64,000 bases of DNA, from NCBI RefSeq assembly GCF_000730425.1, contig NZ_CP008896.1, positions 3,658,001-3,722,000 of the forward strand. Direction: 5' to 3'. Of the stretch, positions 28,340 to 40,939 are shown piece by piece. The position numbers and the translations under genes are program-made. Every line of letters begins with the position of its first letter. The first letter of the stretch is position 1. This DNA comes from Pseudomonas fluorescens (GTDB lineage Bacteria > Pseudomonadota > Gammaproteobacteria > Pseudomonadales > Pseudomonadaceae). Below the pieces are notes generated by a model, which saw nothing but the letters and a program-made list of their open reading frames with translations, did not search any database and was not told the DNA's origin.

Positions 28340-29014
28340 TTACATCCAACCATATTCGGCCATCGACAACGGATCGCCGTCGCCGACAATGATGTGATCT
28401 AAAACCCGCACATCCACCAGATCCAGGGCTTTTTGCAGCACCTTGGTCAACTTTCGATCAGCGATGCTCGGCTCGGCATTCCCGGAGGGATGGTTGTGGC
28501 ACAGGATCAGCGCCGCCGCGTTGTAGTCCAAGGCGCGCTTGACCACTTGTCGCGGGTAGACCGTGGCGTTGTCGATGGTGCCCTGGAACAGCGCCTCGAA
28601 GCCCAGCACCCGGTGCTTTGAGTCGAGAAACAGGCAGCCAAATATCTCATGGGGCTGATGGCGCAACAGTGCCTTGAGGTAATCACGCACGGCGACCGGG
28701 CTTTCCAGTACCGACTCATTACGCACATGCTCGGCCAAATGGCGCCGCCCCATTTCCAGCACCGCCTGCAACTGGGCGAACTTGGCCGGCCCCAGGCCCA
28801 GATGCTGGATGAACACGGCCTGTCGGGCCTCCAGCAACGCGCGCAGGCTGCCAAATTGCCCCAGTAGATGGCGCGCCAGATCCACCGCGCTTTTACCCGA
28901 GACGCCGGTACGCAGGAAAATCGCCAGCAACTCGGCATCCGAGAGACTCGCCGCCCCCAACTCCAAAAGCTTCTCCCGCGGGCGCTCCGCCGCAGGCCAA
29001 TTGCGAATACTCAT
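28340..29014 (-). CDS. radC: RadC/YicR JAB-domain protein
   Basis: A 224-residue protein with a helix-hairpin-helix N-terminus ([20 protein letters not shown]) and a C-terminal JAB/MPN+ domain whose metal motif is [16 protein letters not shown]. The name RadC is historical; a direct repair role is not supported by later work on E. coli. It reads divergently from coaBC as in most Pseudomonas. Confidence 0.93.
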   Translation of the reverse strand: MSIRNWPAAERPREKLLELGAASLSDAELLAIFLRTGVSGKSAVDLARHLLGQFGSLRALLEARQAVFIQHLGLGPAKFAQLQAVLEMGRRHLAEHVRNESVLESPVAVRDYLKALLRHQPHEIFGCLFLDSKHRVLGFEALFQGTIDNATVYPRQVVKRALDYNAAALILCHNHPSGNAEPSIADRKLTKVLQKALDLVDVRVLDHIIVGDGDPLSMAEYGWM

Positions 29015-29144
29015 GACACCTCCGTGTGCGTGTGCGTCGCTGTTGCATGGCGGACGCTGTGTTATCTTAGCCCCTCTTTTTTGCGCGCGATTTCACCTGG
29101 GGAGGGGGATCGCAACGCCATCACTGAACTGGAAAGGCAAACCA

Positions 29145-30353
29145 ATGCAGCGTCTGTATCGGAAACGCATCGTTCTCGGCGTCGGCGGCGGCATTGCCGC
29201 CTACAAGAGCGCAGAGCTGGTTCGCAGGCTCCTGGACCAGGGCGCAGAAGTGCGTGTGGTCATGACCCGTGGCGGCAGTGAGTTCATTACCCCACTGACC
29301 ATGCAGGCATTGTCCGGCCACCCTGTTCACCTGGACCTGCTGGACCCGGCGGCCGAAGCTGCCATGGGCCATATCGAACTGGCCAAATGGGCCGACCTGG
29401 TGCTGATCGCACCCGCCACTGCCGACCTCATCGCACGCCTCGCCCAAGGTATTGCCGACGACCTGCTGACCACGCTGGTACTGGCCACCGACGCCACCGT
29501 CGCCATCGCCCCGGCGATGAACCAGGCCATGTGGCGCGACCCGGCCACCCAGGCCAACACCCAACTGCTGCAAAGCCGTGGCCTCAAGGTCTTCGGCCCG
29601 GCCTCCGGCAGCCAGGCCTGCGGCGACGTCGGCCTGGGCCGCATGCTCGAAGCCACCGACCTGGCACTGTGCGCCGCCGAGTGTTTCCAGCACCTGGCCC
29701 TGACCGGCAAGCACGTGCTGATTACCGCCGGCCCGACCCAGGAAAACATCGACCCGGTGCGCTACATCACCAACCATAGTTCAGGAAAAATGGGCTTTGC
29801 CCTGGCTGAAGCTGCAGTTGAAGCAGGCGCACGCGTGACCCTGATCACCGGCCCGGTGCATCTGCCGACCCCGGACCGGGTCACCCGCATCGACGTAGTC
29901 AGCGCCCGCGACATGCTCGCGGCCTGTGAGGCAGCGATTCCCTGCGATGTGTTTATCGCTTCGGCAGCGGTCGCAGACTACCGCCCGGAAGTGGTTGCGC
30001 CGCAAAAGCTCAAGAAAGACCCTACAAGCGGTGACGGCCTGCTCCTGCAGATGGTGCGCAACCCGGATATTTTGGCCACCATCGCCACCCGCGCGGATCG
30101 TCCGTTCAGCGTCGGTTTCGCCGCCGAGACCGAAAATCTGCTGGACTACGCCGCACGCAAACTGAAAGACAAAAACCTCGACCTGATCGTTGCCAATGAT
30201 GTCGCCAACCCGAGCATCGGCTTCAACAGTGAGGAAAACGCCTGCAGCGTGATCGACCGCAAGCTGCACGCCACCCTTTTCGCCCAGACCAGCAAGGGCA
30301 AGATTGCCCGCCAGCTGATCTCCTTTATCGCCCAACGGCTGAACCAGGTTTAA
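29145..30353 (+). CDS. coaBC: Bifunctional CoaBC (PPC synthetase / decarboxylase)
   Basis: A 402-residue fusion for two steps of coenzyme A synthesis. The N-terminal flavodoxin-like decarboxylase half contains [16 protein letters not shown] (about 14-29) and the motif PAMNQAMW. The C-terminal synthetase half begins near residue 185 with [23 protein letters not shown] 29145 is the conserved start, with AAAGG upstream. It is the first gene of coaBC-dut-algC-argB, with 5 bp to dut. Confidence 0.95.
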   Translation: MQRLYRKRIVLGVGGGIAAYKSAELVRRLLDQGAEVRVVMTRGGSEFITPLTMQALSGHPVHLDLLDPAAEAAMGHIELAKWADLVLIAPATADLIARLAQGIADDLLTTLVLATDATVAIAPAMNQAMWRDPATQANTQLLQSRGLKVFGPASGSQACGDVGLGRMLEATDLALCAAECFQHLALTGKHVLITAGPTQENIDPVRYITNHSSGKMGFALAEAAVEAGARVTLITGPVHLPTPDRVTRIDVVSARDMLAACEAAIPCDVFIASAAVADYRPEVVAPQKLKKDPTSGDGLLLQMVRNPDILATIATRADRPFSVGFAAETENLLDYAARKLKDKNLDLIVANDVANPSIGFNSEENACSVIDRKLHATLFAQTSKGKIARQLISFIAQRLNQV

Positions 30354-30358
30354 TTTCC

Positions 30359-30814
30359 ATGCACGCTTTGCAAGCCAAGATCCTCGACCCCCGCATCGGC
30401 AGCGAATTCCCACTGCCGGCCTACGCCACACCAGGCTCCGCCGGCCTGGACCTGCGTGCCATGCTCAAGCAGGACACCGTCCTTGAGCCGGGCCAGACCC
30501 TGCTGATCCCCACCGGCCTGTCGATCTACGTCGGCGATCCTGGCCTGGCGGCGCTGATCCTGCCGCGCTCCGGCCTGGGCCACAAACACGGGATCGTCCT
30601 GGGCAACCTGGTAGGCCTGATCGACTCCGACTACCAGGGCGAACTGATGGTCTCGTGCTGGAACCGTGGCCAGACCGCCTTCAACATCGCCGTCGGCGAG
30701 CGTATCGCCCAACTGGTGCTGGTACCGGTGGTACAGGCGCATTTCGAGCTGGTGACCGAGTTCGACGAAACCCAGCGTGGCGCGGGCGGTTTCGGGCATT
30801 CCGGCAGCCACTGA
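30359..30814 (+). CDS. dut: dUTP diphosphatase
   Basis: A 151-residue trimeric dUTPase that hydrolyses dUTP to dUMP. The five family motifs are visible, including [35 protein letters not shown] and the C-terminal [10 protein letters not shown]. Six bases separate it from coaBC, so they are very likely co-transcribed. Confidence 0.96.
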   Translation: MHALQAKILDPRIGSEFPLPAYATPGSAGLDLRAMLKQDTVLEPGQTLLIPTGLSIYVGDPGLAALILPRSGLGHKHGIVLGNLVGLIDSDYQGELMVSCWNRGQTAFNIAVGERIAQLVLVPVVQAHFELVTEFDETQRGAGGFGHSGSH

Positions 30815-30971
30815 CTACGCTCAGGCATGCCGGGCGCTGCGTCCGGCATGCCCCGATGGCATTTTCGCACCACGAACTCTAGGGCAAAAACGCCGTCTTA
30901 CGCTTCAGTTTGAGCCTACCGGTCGCCACATTCAGGCCTGTCCGCCCCGTATCGATGGAGTTTCCCCAGTG

Positions 30972-32369
30972 ATGAGCAACGCAGCCCCAGTCGCACCGAC
31001 GTTTCCCGACAGCATTTTCCGCGCCTACGACATCCGTGGCGTCGTCCCGAAAACCCTGACCGCCGAAACCGCCTACTGGATCGGCCGCGCCATCGGCTCC
31101 CAAAGCCTGGCCCAGGGCGAGCCCAACGTCTCTGTCGGGCGCGACGGCCGCCTGTCCGGCCCCGAGCTGGTGGAGCGCCTGATCCAAGGCCTGGCCGACA
31201 GTGGCTGCCATGTCAGTGACGTAGGCCTGGTACCGACGCCGGCGCTGTACTACGCCGCCAACGTACTGGCCGGCAAATCCGGTGTCATGCTCACCGGCAG
31301 CCACAACCCATCGGACTACAACGGCTTCAAGATCGTGATCGCTGGCGACACCTTGGCCAACGAACAGATCCAGGCCCTGCACACTCGCCTCAAGACCAAT
31401 GACCTGACCAGCGGCCAGGGCAGTATCACCAAGGTCGATATCCTCCAGCGCTATTCGGACGAAATCACCCGCGACGTCAAGCTTGAGCGCCGCCTGAAAG
31501 TCGTGGTGGACTGCGGCAACGGTGCGGCCGGCGTGATCGCCCCGCAACTGCTCGAAGCCCTGAACTGCGAGGTGATCCCGCTGTTCTGCGACGTCGACGG
31601 CAACTTCCCCAACCATCACCCGGACCCGGGCAAGCCTGAAAACCTGGTGGACCTGATCGCCAAGGTCGAAGAAGTCGGCGCCGATGTCGGCCTGGCCTTC
31701 GATGGCGACGGCGACCGCGTGGGCGTGGTGACCAACACCGGCAGCATTGTGTTCCCCGACCGCCTGCTGATGCTGTTCGCCCGTGATGTGGTGGCACGCA
31801 ACCCTGGTGCCGAGATCATCTTCGACGTCAAATGCACCCGTCGCCTGACACCGCTGATCAAGGAGTACGGCGGCCGCCCACTGATGTGGAAGACTGGTCA
31901 TTCGTTGATCAAAAAGAAAATGAAGGAAACCGGCGCCCTGCTGGCCGGCGAAATGAGTGGCCATGTGTTCTTCAAGGAGCGCTGGTTCGGTTTTGACGAC
32001 GGCATCTACAGCGCCGCCCGCCTGCTGGAGATACTCAGCAAGGAAAAATCCAGCGCCGAAGTGCTGTTCGAGACCTTCCCGAACGATATTTCGACGCCGG
32101 AAATCAATATCCATGTGACCGAAGAGAGCAAATTCAGCATCATTGATGCTCTGCACGATGCGCAATGGGGTGAAGGCGCCAACCTGACCACCATTGATGG
32201 TGTGCGAGTCGATTATGCCGAAGGCTGGGGCCTGGTTCGCGCGTCCAACACCACTCCGGTGCTGGTCCTGCGTTTCGAGGCGGATACCGAGGCCGAGTTG
32301 CAGCGCATCAAGGACGTGTTCCACGCCCAGTTGAAACGCGTTGCCCCTGATCTCCAACTACCGTTCTGA
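30972..32369 (+). CDS. algC: Phosphomannomutase/phosphoglucomutase
   Basis: A 465-residue phosphohexomutase. The active phosphoserine loop is TGSHNPSDYNG (near 108) and the metal loop FDGDGDRVG (near 243). AlgC interconverts hexose 1- and 6-phosphates for alginate, LPS, Psl-type polymers and rhamnolipid precursors. ATG 30972 is directly preceded by an in-frame GTG at 30969; GGAG is 8 nt from the GTG and 11 from the ATG, so GTG is also possible. Confidence 0.95.
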   Translation: MSNAAPVAPTFPDSIFRAYDIRGVVPKTLTAETAYWIGRAIGSQSLAQGEPNVSVGRDGRLSGPELVERLIQGLADSGCHVSDVGLVPTPALYYAANVLAGKSGVMLTGSHNPSDYNGFKIVIAGDTLANEQIQALHTRLKTNDLTSGQGSITKVDILQRYSDEITRDVKLERRLKVVVDCGNGAAGVIAPQLLEALNCEVIPLFCDVDGNFPNHHPDPGKPENLVDLIAKVEEVGADVGLAFDGDGDRVGVVTNTGSIVFPDRLLMLFARDVVARNPGAEIIFDVKCTRRLTPLIKEYGGRPLMWKTGHSLIKKKMKETGALLAGEMSGHVFFKERWFGFDDGIYSAARLLEILSKEKSSAEVLFETFPNDISTPEINIHVTEESKFSIIDALHDAQWGEGANLTTIDGVRVDYAEGWGLVRASNTTPVLVLRFEADTEAELQRIKDVFHAQLKRVAPDLQLPF

Positions 32370-32390
32370 TTATTTGCCCCGGAGCCCTGA

Positions 32391-33296
<906 letters not shown>

Positions 33297-33308
33297 GCAC
33301 CAGAAAAC

Positions 33309-33345
33309 AAAAGGCCCCGCTCAATCAAATTGAGCGGGGCCTTTT
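33309..33345. terminator. Strong terminator after argB
   Basis: AAAAGGCCCCGCTCAAT-CAA-ATTGAGCGGGGCCTTTT is a perfect 17-bp inverted repeat with a T-run on both strands. It ends the coaBC-dut-algC-argB unit. Confidence 0.95.
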
Positions 33346-33363
33346 GTTTGCACTCGATCCAAA

Positions 33364-33452
33364 TGTGGGAGCGGGCTTGCTCGCGAAAGCGGAGTGTCAG
33401 TCACTGAATATGTTTCTGACCTACCGTATTCGCGAGCAAGCCCGCTCCCACA
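33364..33452. repeat. Inverted REP pair, GCGGGCTTGCTCGCGA type
   Basis: The arms are nearly identical to those after xpt (10153). It lies between the argB terminator and the end of pyrE. Confidence 0.85.
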
Positions 33453-33462
33453 GGGTTCGGTA

Positions 33463-34107
33463 TCAGACGCCAAATTGTTCGCGGTATGCGCGAACAGCCG
33501 GCAGGTGCTGCTTGAGCTGCGGGTCGTCTTCGAGGAACTGCAATACCTGGTTCAGCGACACGATACTGACCACGGGAATCCCGAAATCACGCTCCACTTC
33601 CTGGATCGCCGACAACTCACCGTTGCCGCGTTCCTGGCGGTTCAGCGCAATCAGCACGCCCGCGGCCTTGGCGCCCTCCTGGGACGCAATGATCTGCATC
33701 ACTTCGCGAATCGCGGTACCGGCGGTGATCACGTCGTCAATGATCAGCACTTCACCAGCCAGCGGCGCGCCGACCAGGCTACCACCCTCGCCGTGGGCCT
33801 TGGCTTCCTTGCGGTTGAAGCACCATGGCAGATCCCGGCCGTGATGTTCAGCCAGGGCCACGGCGGTCGCGGCAGCCAATGGAATGCCTTTGTAGGCCGG
33901 GCCAAACAGCACGTCGAAGGAAATACCGCTTTCAACGATGGCGGCGGCGTAGAAACGACCCAGCTGCGCCAGGGCAGAACCCGAATTGAACAGGCCGGCA
34001 TTGAAGAAGTATGGGCTGGTGCGCCCGGACTTGAGGGTGAACTCACCGAAGCGCAAAACCCCGCGATCGATGGCAAAACGAATGAAATCGCGTTGATACG
34101 CCTGCAT
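33463..34107 (-). CDS. pyrE: Orotate phosphoribosyltransferase
   Basis: A 214-residue enzyme joining orotate to PRPP to give OMP. It shows the [16 protein letters not shown] opening and the PRPP loop [16 protein letters not shown] 34107 (MQAYQRDF) has GAGG 9 nt upstream; the in-frame ATG at 34128 is less likely. It is divergent from crc over an 82-bp gap holding a 17-bp palindrome. Confidence 0.96.
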   Translation of the reverse strand: MQAYQRDFIRFAIDRGVLRFGEFTLKSGRTSPYFFNAGLFNSGSALAQLGRFYAAAIVESGISFDVLFGPAYKGIPLAAATAVALAEHHGRDLPWCFNRKEAKAHGEGGSLVGAPLAGEVLIIDDVITAGTAIREVMQIIASQEGAKAAGVLIALNRQERGNGELSAIQEVERDFGIPVVSIVSLNQVLQFLEDDPQLKQHLPAVRAYREQFGV

Positions 34108-34151
34108 GAAAAAAGCCTCAGATACCACGGATTTAGCTAAATAGGTAGACC

Positions 34152-34168
34152 GCGTGTATCATACACGC
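34152..34168. promoter_or_regulatory. 17-bp palindrome in the pyrE-crc gap
   Basis: GCGTGTAT-C-ATACACGC is a perfect dyad. It contains TATCAT on the plus strand and TATGAT on the minus strand, each able to serve as a -10 box, so two divergent promoters may share it. It could equally be an operator. Confidence 0.45.
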
Positions 34169-34189
34169 ACGCGATTTTTGGGGCCATTT

Positions 34190-34969
34190 ATGCGGATCAT
34201 CAGTGTGAACGTTAATGGTATTCAGGCTGCAGTCGAGCGTGGTTTGCTCAGTTGGCTGCAAGCCCAGAATGCCGACGTCATCTGCCTGCAGGACACCCGC
34301 GCCTCCGCCTTTGAACTGGACGACCCAGCCTTCCAACTGGATGGCTACTTCCTTTATGCCTGTGATGCCGAAGTCCCTGCCCAAGGTGGCGTGGCTCTGT
34401 ATTCACGGTTGCAACCCAAGGCGGTCATCAGCGGCCTCGGCTTCGAGACAGCCGATCGCTACGGGCGCTACCTGCAAGCCGATTTCGACAAAGTCAGTAT
34501 TGCCACCTTGCTCCTCCCTTCAGGGATGAACGGTGATGAAGACTTGAACCAGAAGTTCAAGCTAATGGACGATTTCGCCCGTTATCTGGATAAACAGCGA
34601 CGCAAACGCCGCGAGTACATTTATTGTGGCTCGCTGTATGTGGCGCAACAGAAGCTGGATATCAAGAACTGGCGCGACAGCCAGCAATCCCCGGGCTTCC
34701 TGGCGCCGGAACGGGCCTGGATGGACGAGATTGTCGGCAACATGGGTTATGTAGATGCCTTGCGTGAAGTCAGCCGCGAAGGCGACCAGTACAGCTGGTG
34801 GCCGGACAACGAACAGGCCGAGATGCTTAACCTGGGCTGGCGTTTTGACTACCAGTTGCTGACCCCCGGCCTGCGCCGGTTTGTCCGCAGCGCACGCCTG
34901 CCGCGTCAACCGCGCTTCTCGCAACACGCGCCGTTGATCGTGGACTACGACTGGACCTTGACCATCTGA
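34190..34969 (+). CDS. crc: Catabolite repression control protein Crc
   Basis: A 259-residue protein with an exonuclease III-like fold (MRIISVNVNGIQAAVERGLL start, HAPLIVDYDW end). The length and my recollection of the P. aeruginosa sequence agree almost throughout. Crc lacks nuclease activity and works with Hfq to repress translation of mRNAs carrying A-rich motifs, setting carbon-source preference. ATG 34190 is the conserved start, without a strong Shine-Dalgarno. Several catabolic genes here (dad, aldehyde dehydrogenase) are plausible targets. Confidence 0.97.
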   Translation: MRIISVNVNGIQAAVERGLLSWLQAQNADVICLQDTRASAFELDDPAFQLDGYFLYACDAEVPAQGGVALYSRLQPKAVISGLGFETADRYGRYLQADFDKVSIATLLLPSGMNGDEDLNQKFKLMDDFARYLDKQRRKRREYIYCGSLYVAQQKLDIKNWRDSQQSPGFLAPERAWMDEIVGNMGYVDALREVSREGDQYSWWPDNEQAEMLNLGWRFDYQLLTPGLRRFVRSARLPRQPRFSQHAPLIVDYDWTLTI

Positions 34970-34983
34970 GGCCAACATCCAGG

Positions 34984-35019
34984 CACAAAAAAACCGACAT
35001 CGCTGTCGGTTTTTTTGTG
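34984..35019. terminator. Bidirectional terminator after crc
   Basis: CACAAAAAAACCGACA-TCGC-TGTCGGTTTTTTTGTG is a perfect inverted repeat with T-runs in both directions. It serves crc and the convergent DUF4870 gene. Confidence 0.95.
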
Positions 35020-35027
35020 GGCGATCA

Positions 35028-35396
35028 TTATTTGATCAATCGCCATGTACAAGGGTAGCGGTAGGCAATGCCTTTGTTGGCCTTGACCCCACCAATGATG
35101 GTCAACACCAGCGCGGCGATCACCAACACCACCATCAACAGGAAGCCAATCACCACGAACCCCAGGACAAAGCAGACCAGCCAGGCGATGACCACGGTCA
35201 ACTGGAAGTTCAGGGCCTCCTTGCCCTGATCATCGATCAGCGGGTCCATGTCCTTCTTCACCTGCCACAGGATCAACGGCCCCAGCACGCTGCCAAAGGG
35301 GAACACCAAGCCCAGGAACGCCGCGAAGTGACAGAGCATGGCCCACTGGCGCACTTCCTTGTTCTGGGCTGACACGGGAAGCTGGTTGTCACTCAT
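35028..35396 (-). CDS. DUF4870 small membrane protein
   Basis: A 122-residue protein with hydrophobic segments near residues 22-45 and a long one from about 68 to 103. The intervening motif DDQGKEALNFQLT is the DUF4870 signature. No function is established. It lies between crc and rph, as in other Pseudomonas. Confidence 0.85.
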   Translation of the reverse strand: MSDNQLPVSAQNKEVRQWAMLCHFAAFLGLVFPFGSVLGPLILWQVKKDMDPLIDDQGKEALNFQLTVVIAWLVCFVLGFVVIGFLLMVVLVIAALVLTIIGGVKANKGIAYRYPCTWRLIK

Positions 35397-35419
35397 GGCG
35401 TTGCTCCTTGAGGCCGGTT

Positions 35420-36142
35420 TCAGTCAGCCAGTGTGGCGTTCTGCAGTTCGAAGATTTCGCTCATGCCTTTCTGGGCCAGGGCCAGCATAGCGTTCAGTTC
35501 TGCCGGCTGGAACGGCGCGCCTTCGGCGGTGCCCTGCACTTCGATGAAACCACCGGTGCTGGTCATGACCACGTTCAGGTCAGTCTCGGCCGCCGAATCT
35601 TCCAGATAGTCCAGGTCCAGAACAGGCTCGCCCTGATACATGCCCACCGATACGGCAGCAATCATCTGCTTGAGCGGATCACCGCCTTTCAAGCCGCCGC
35701 GCTTCTTGATCACTTTCAGCGCATCGACCAGCGCCACCATGGCACCAGTGATGGATGCGGTGCGGGTGCCGCCATCGGCCTGGATCACGTCGCAGTCGAC
35801 GTACAGGGTCACATCGCCCAATTTAGACATGTCCAGCGCTGCGCGCAGGGAGCGACCGATCAGGCGCTGGATTTCCAGGGTACGACCACCCTGCTTGCCA
35901 CGGCTGGCTTCACGCTGGTTACGCTCGCCGGTGGCGCGCGGCAGCATGCCGTATTCAGCGGTCAACCAACCCTGGCCCTGGCCCTTGAGGAACCGCGGCA
36001 CGCCGTTTTCAACGCTGACGGTGCAGATGACCTTGGTATCGCCAAACTCGACCAGTACAGATCCCTCGGCGTGTTTGGTGTAGTTGCGGGTGATGCGGAT
36101 CGAGCGGAGCTGATCGGCAACGCGACCACTTGGACGTTTCAT
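35420..36142 (-). CDS. rph: Ribonuclease PH
   Basis: A 240-residue phosphorolytic 3'-5' exoribonuclease for tRNA 3' trimming. It shows MKRPSGR at the start, the phosphate-binding [20 protein letters not shown] region and [20 protein letters not shown] 36142 is the conserved start. It reads divergently from yicC. Confidence 0.96.
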   Translation of the reverse strand: MKRPSGRVADQLRSIRITRNYTKHAEGSVLVEFGDTKVICTVSVENGVPRFLKGQGQGWLTAEYGMLPRATGERNQREASRGKQGGRTLEIQRLIGRSLRAALDMSKLGDVTLYVDCDVIQADGGTRTASITGAMVALVDALKVIKKRGGLKGGDPLKQMIAAVSVGMYQGEPVLDLDYLEDSAAETDLNVVMTSTGGFIEVQGTAEGAPFQPAELNAMLALAQKGMSEIFELQNATLAD

Positions 36143-36375
36143 AGGGGATACCTGTACTAAGGACGAAAAACTGCCGAGCATTATAGAGCCGCAGGCCGCT
36201 TCTCGGCACTGCTAATAAATTCGGTTACGAATGGGCAGCCCCTGCCACCCTTTGTCACAGCCACCATTTGGGACCGCTCGCCCCGTTGCGCTACAATCCT
36301 GCGCCTTCGCAGCCAGTCGGCTTCAATCTACCCACCAGCCCGCCCGTTTGCGGGACTGTATCGCGAGGTACCTCC

Positions 36376-37870
<1,495 letters not shown>

Positions 37871-37941
37871 ATGGCTCTTTCCAAAACCGCTGCAAGGGCC
37901 TTACATTGGCACTTGTAGCGTGTTTACCGGGGCCTGCGGAA

Positions 37942-37974
37942 AATCAGCGCTTCCCTAAACGCTGGTGATTTTTT
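37942..37974 (+). terminator. Probable terminator after gmk
   Basis: AATCAGCG and CGCTGGTGATT form a bulged stem followed by TTTT, 70 bp after the gmk stop. Confidence 0.5.
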
Positions 37975-38037
37975 AAACTGTTGAGTCCGCTCGCCCAACC
38001 GGGCAGCGCGCATCTTGCATTCGCTCCGAGGAATACC

Positions 38038-38301
38038 ATGGCCCGCGTAACCGTTGAAGACTGCCTAGAACACGTGGATAACCGCTTTGAGCTGGTCATG
38101 CTCTCTACCAAGCGTGCCCGTCAATTGGCCACTGGCGGCAAAGAGCCTCTGGTCCAGTGGGAAAACGACAAGCCTACCGTTGTAGCCTTGCGCGAAATCG
38201 CTGAAGGCCTGATGAGCTACGAGTTCATTGCCAACGCTGAGATCGTTGAAGACGAACCGCTGTTTGCAGCGTTCGAGGACGAGTCCAACGAGGCCGTCTA
38301 A
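38038..38301 (+). CDS. rpoZ: RNA polymerase omega subunit
   Basis: An 87-residue omega subunit beginning [20 protein letters not shown], with the conserved KRARQL helix. It helps assemble RNA polymerase and, in E. coli, forms part of a ppGpp site. ATG 38038 has GAGG upstream. It is followed by spoT after 60 bp, the standard rpoZ-spoT unit. Confidence 0.97.
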   Translation: MARVTVEDCLEHVDNRFELVMLSTKRARQLATGGKEPLVQWENDKPTVVALREIAEGLMSYEFIANAEIVEDEPLFAAFEDESNEAV

Positions 38302-38361
38302 GCCTATGCCTGGTCGACGTAGCACGGCGCGGGGTCACAGCCTTCGGCAGGAGTTAACACT

Positions 38362-40467
38362 TTGCCGAGCATAGACGCCCTCGCCGATCGCTTATCGACC
38401 TACCTCGGCACCGACCAGGTCAACCTGGTCCGCCGAGCGTATTTCTACGCCGAACAAGCCCACGACGGCCAACGCCGCCGCAGCGGCGAGGCGTATGTCA
38501 CCCATCCTCTTGCGGTGGCCAATATTCTTGCCGACATGCACATGGACCATCAAAGCCTGATGGCCGCGATGCTGCATGACGTGATCGAAGACACCGGTAT
38601 TGCCAAGGAAGCGCTCAGCGCGCAATTTGGCGAAACCGTGGCCGACCTGGTCGACGGGGTCAGCAAGCTGACCCAGATGAACTTCGAGACCAAAGCCGAG
38701 GCCCAGGCGGAAAACTTCCAGAAAATGGCCATGGCCATGGCCAGGGATATCCGGGTGATCCTGGTCAAGCTTGCCGACCGGCTGCACAACATGCGTACGC
38801 TGGAAGTGCTATCCGGCGAAAAACGCCGGCGCATCGCCAAGGAAACCCTGGAAATCTACGCGCCCATCGCCAACCGGCTGGGCATGCACGCCATTCGTAT
38901 CGAGTTCGAAGACCTTGGCTTCAAGGCGATGCACCCGATGCGCTCGGCGCGCATCTACCAGGCGGTCAAGCGCGCCCGGGGCAATCGCAAGGAAATCGTC
39001 AACAAGATCGAAGAGTCCCTGAGCCATTGCCTGGCAATCGACGAGATTGAAGGCGAAGTCAGCGGGCGGCAGAAACATATCTACGGCATCTACAAGAAGA
39101 TGCGCGGCAAGCGTCGGGCGTTCAACGAGATCATGGACGTGTATGCGTTCCGCATCATCGTCGACAAGGTCGATACCTGCTACCGCGTGCTGGGCGCTGT
39201 ACATAATTTGTACAAGCCCCTGCCGGGCCGCTTCAAGGACTACATTGCCATCCCCAAGGCCAACGGCTATCAGTCCCTGCATACCACGCTGTTTGGCATG
39301 CACGGGGTACCGATCGAGATCCAGATCCGCACCCGGGAAATGGAAGAGATGGCCAACAACGGCATCGCCGCCCATTGGCTGTACAAATCCAGTGGCGACG
39401 AACAGCCCAAAGGCACCCATGCCCGCGCCCGCCAGTGGGTCAAAGGCGTGCTGGAAATGCAGCAGCGTGCCGGCAACTCCCTGGAATTCATCGAAAGCGT
39501 GAAGATCGACCTGTTCCCGGACGAGGTCTACGTGTTCACGCCCAAAGGCCGCATCATGGAGCTGCCCAAGGGTTCTACGGCGGTCGACTTTGCCTACGCG
39601 GTACACACCGACGTCGGCAACAGCTGCATTGCCTGCCGGATCAACCGTCGCCTGGCCCCGCTGTCGGAACCGCTGCAAAGCGGCTCCACCGTGGAGATCG
39701 TCAGCGCGCCGGGGGCCCGGCCAAATCCGGCCTGGCTCAACTTCGTGGTCACCGGCAAGGCTCGCACCCATATCCGCCATGCCCTGAAGCTACAACGCCG
39801 CTCCGAGTCCATCAGCCTGGGCGAACGCCTGCTGAACAAGGTACTCAACGGTTTCGACAGCTCCCTGGAGAAGATCCCCGCCGAGCGCGTGCAGGCGATC
39901 CTCCACGAGTACCGCCAGGAAACCATCGAAGACCTGCTTGAAGATATCGGCCTGGGCAACCGCATGGCCTACGTCGTTGCCCGTCGCCTGCTGGGCGAAG
40001 GCGAACAACTGCCGAGCCCCGAAGGCCCGCTGGCCATTCGCGGCACCGAAGGCCTGGTGCTGAGCTACGCCAAGTGCTGCACGCCGATCCCGGGCGACCC
40101 GATTGTCGGGCACCTGTCCGCTGGCAAAGGCATGGTCGTGCACCTGGACAACTGTCGCAACATCAGTGAAATCCGCCACAACCCGGAAAAATGCATCCAG
40201 CTGTCATGGGCCAAGGATGTGACCGGCGAATTCAACGTCGAACTGCGGGTCGAGCTGGAGCACCAGCGAGGCCTGATCGCCTTGCTGGCCAGCAGCGTCA
40301 ACGCCGCCGATGGCAATATCGAAAAAATCAGCATGGACGAGCGCGATGGTCGCATCAGCGTGGTTCAGTTGGTGGTCAGCGTGCACGACCGCGTGCACCT
40401 GGCCCGCGTGATCAAGAAATTGCGTGCCCTGACCGGGGTTATCCGCATCACTCGCATGCGCGCATGA
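38362..40467 (+). CDS. spoT: Bifunctional (p)ppGpp synthetase/hydrolase SpoT
   Basis: A 701-residue protein. The hydrolase HD motif MLHDVIEDT is near residue 72, so hydrolase activity should be intact. The synthetase region contains GYQSLHTTLFG near 305. A TGS domain (about 390-450) and a C-terminal ACT domain (about 625-701) follow. The start is TTG 38362 with AGGAG 8 nt upstream; the length equals that remembered for P. aeruginosa. It links fatty-acid and nutrient stress to growth control. Confidence 0.96.
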   Translation: MPSIDALADRLSTYLGTDQVNLVRRAYFYAEQAHDGQRRRSGEAYVTHPLAVANILADMHMDHQSLMAAMLHDVIEDTGIAKEALSAQFGETVADLVDGVSKLTQMNFETKAEAQAENFQKMAMAMARDIRVILVKLADRLHNMRTLEVLSGEKRRRIAKETLEIYAPIANRLGMHAIRIEFEDLGFKAMHPMRSARIYQAVKRARGNRKEIVNKIEESLSHCLAIDEIEGEVSGRQKHIYGIYKKMRGKRRAFNEIMDVYAFRIIVDKVDTCYRVLGAVHNLYKPLPGRFKDYIAIPKANGYQSLHTTLFGMHGVPIEIQIRTREMEEMANNGIAAHWLYKSSGDEQPKGTHARARQWVKGVLEMQQRAGNSLEFIESVKIDLFPDEVYVFTPKGRIMELPKGSTAVDFAYAVHTDVGNSCIACRINRRLAPLSEPLQSGSTVEIVSAPGARPNPAWLNFVVTGKARTHIRHALKLQRRSESISLGERLLNKVLNGFDSSLEKIPAERVQAILHEYRQETIEDLLEDIGLGNRMAYVVARRLLGEGEQLPSPEGPLAIRGTEGLVLSYAKCCTPIPGDPIVGHLSAGKGMVVHLDNCRNISEIRHNPEKCIQLSWAKDVTGEFNVELRVELEHQRGLIALLASSVNAADGNIEKISMDERDGRISVVQLVVSVHDRVHLARVIKKLRALTGVIRITRMRA

Positions 40468-40503
40468 CACCCCCTATATCCCGGACATTACAAGGAGTCA
40501 TTC

Positions 40504-40884
40504 ATGACCAAGACTGTTATCACCAGCGACAAGGCACCTGCCGCCATCGGTACTTATTCCCAGGCGATCAAGGCGGGCAACACCGTCTACATGTCCGGCC
40601 AGATCCCGCTGGACCCAAAGACCATGGAGCTGGTTGAAGGCTTCGAAGCCCAAACCGTGCAGGTCTTCGAAAACCTCAAGTCGGTAGCCGAAGCAGCGGG
40701 CGGTTCGTTCAAGGACATCGTCAAGTTGAACATCTTCCTCACCGACCTGAGCCACTTTGCCAAGGTCAACGAGATCATGGGCAAGTACTTCGAGCAGCCC
40801 TACCCAGCCCGCGCCGCCATTGGCGTTGCCGCCCTGCCCAAGGGCTCGCAGGTTGAGATGGACGCGATTCTGGTCATCGAGTAA
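40504..40884 (+). CDS. ridA: RidA enamine/imine deaminase
   Basis: A 126-residue canonical RidA with [15 protein letters not shown], the active-site arginine in [14 protein letters not shown] and the terminal EMDAILVIE. It detoxifies 2-aminoacrylate. AAGGAGTC precedes the ATG. It lies 36 bp after spoT and closes the rpoZ-spoT-ridA unit. It is a more typical RidA than the copy in the dad operon. Confidence 0.95.
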   Translation: MTKTVITSDKAPAAIGTYSQAIKAGNTVYMSGQIPLDPKTMELVEGFEAQTVQVFENLKSVAEAAGGSFKDIVKLNIFLTDLSHFAKVNEIMGKYFEQPYPARAAIGVAALPKGSQVEMDAILVIE

Positions 40885-40890
40885 TGCATT

Positions 40891-40915
40891 CGGCGCAACC
40901 CAAGGGGTTGCGCCG
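40891..40915 (+). terminator. Terminator after ridA
   Basis: CGGCGCAACCC-AA-GGGGTTGCGCCG is a strong stem followed by ACTTCGTTTT. The T-tract is imperfect, so partial read-through into the lipoprotein gene is possible. Confidence 0.65.
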
Positions 40916-40939
40916 ACTTCGTTTTAAAAGGATTCCGTA

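Noticed and set aside
33301..33460. Possible CRISPR or attenuator structure between argB and pyrE
   Set aside because: Fully explained by one intrinsic terminator and one inverted REP pair.
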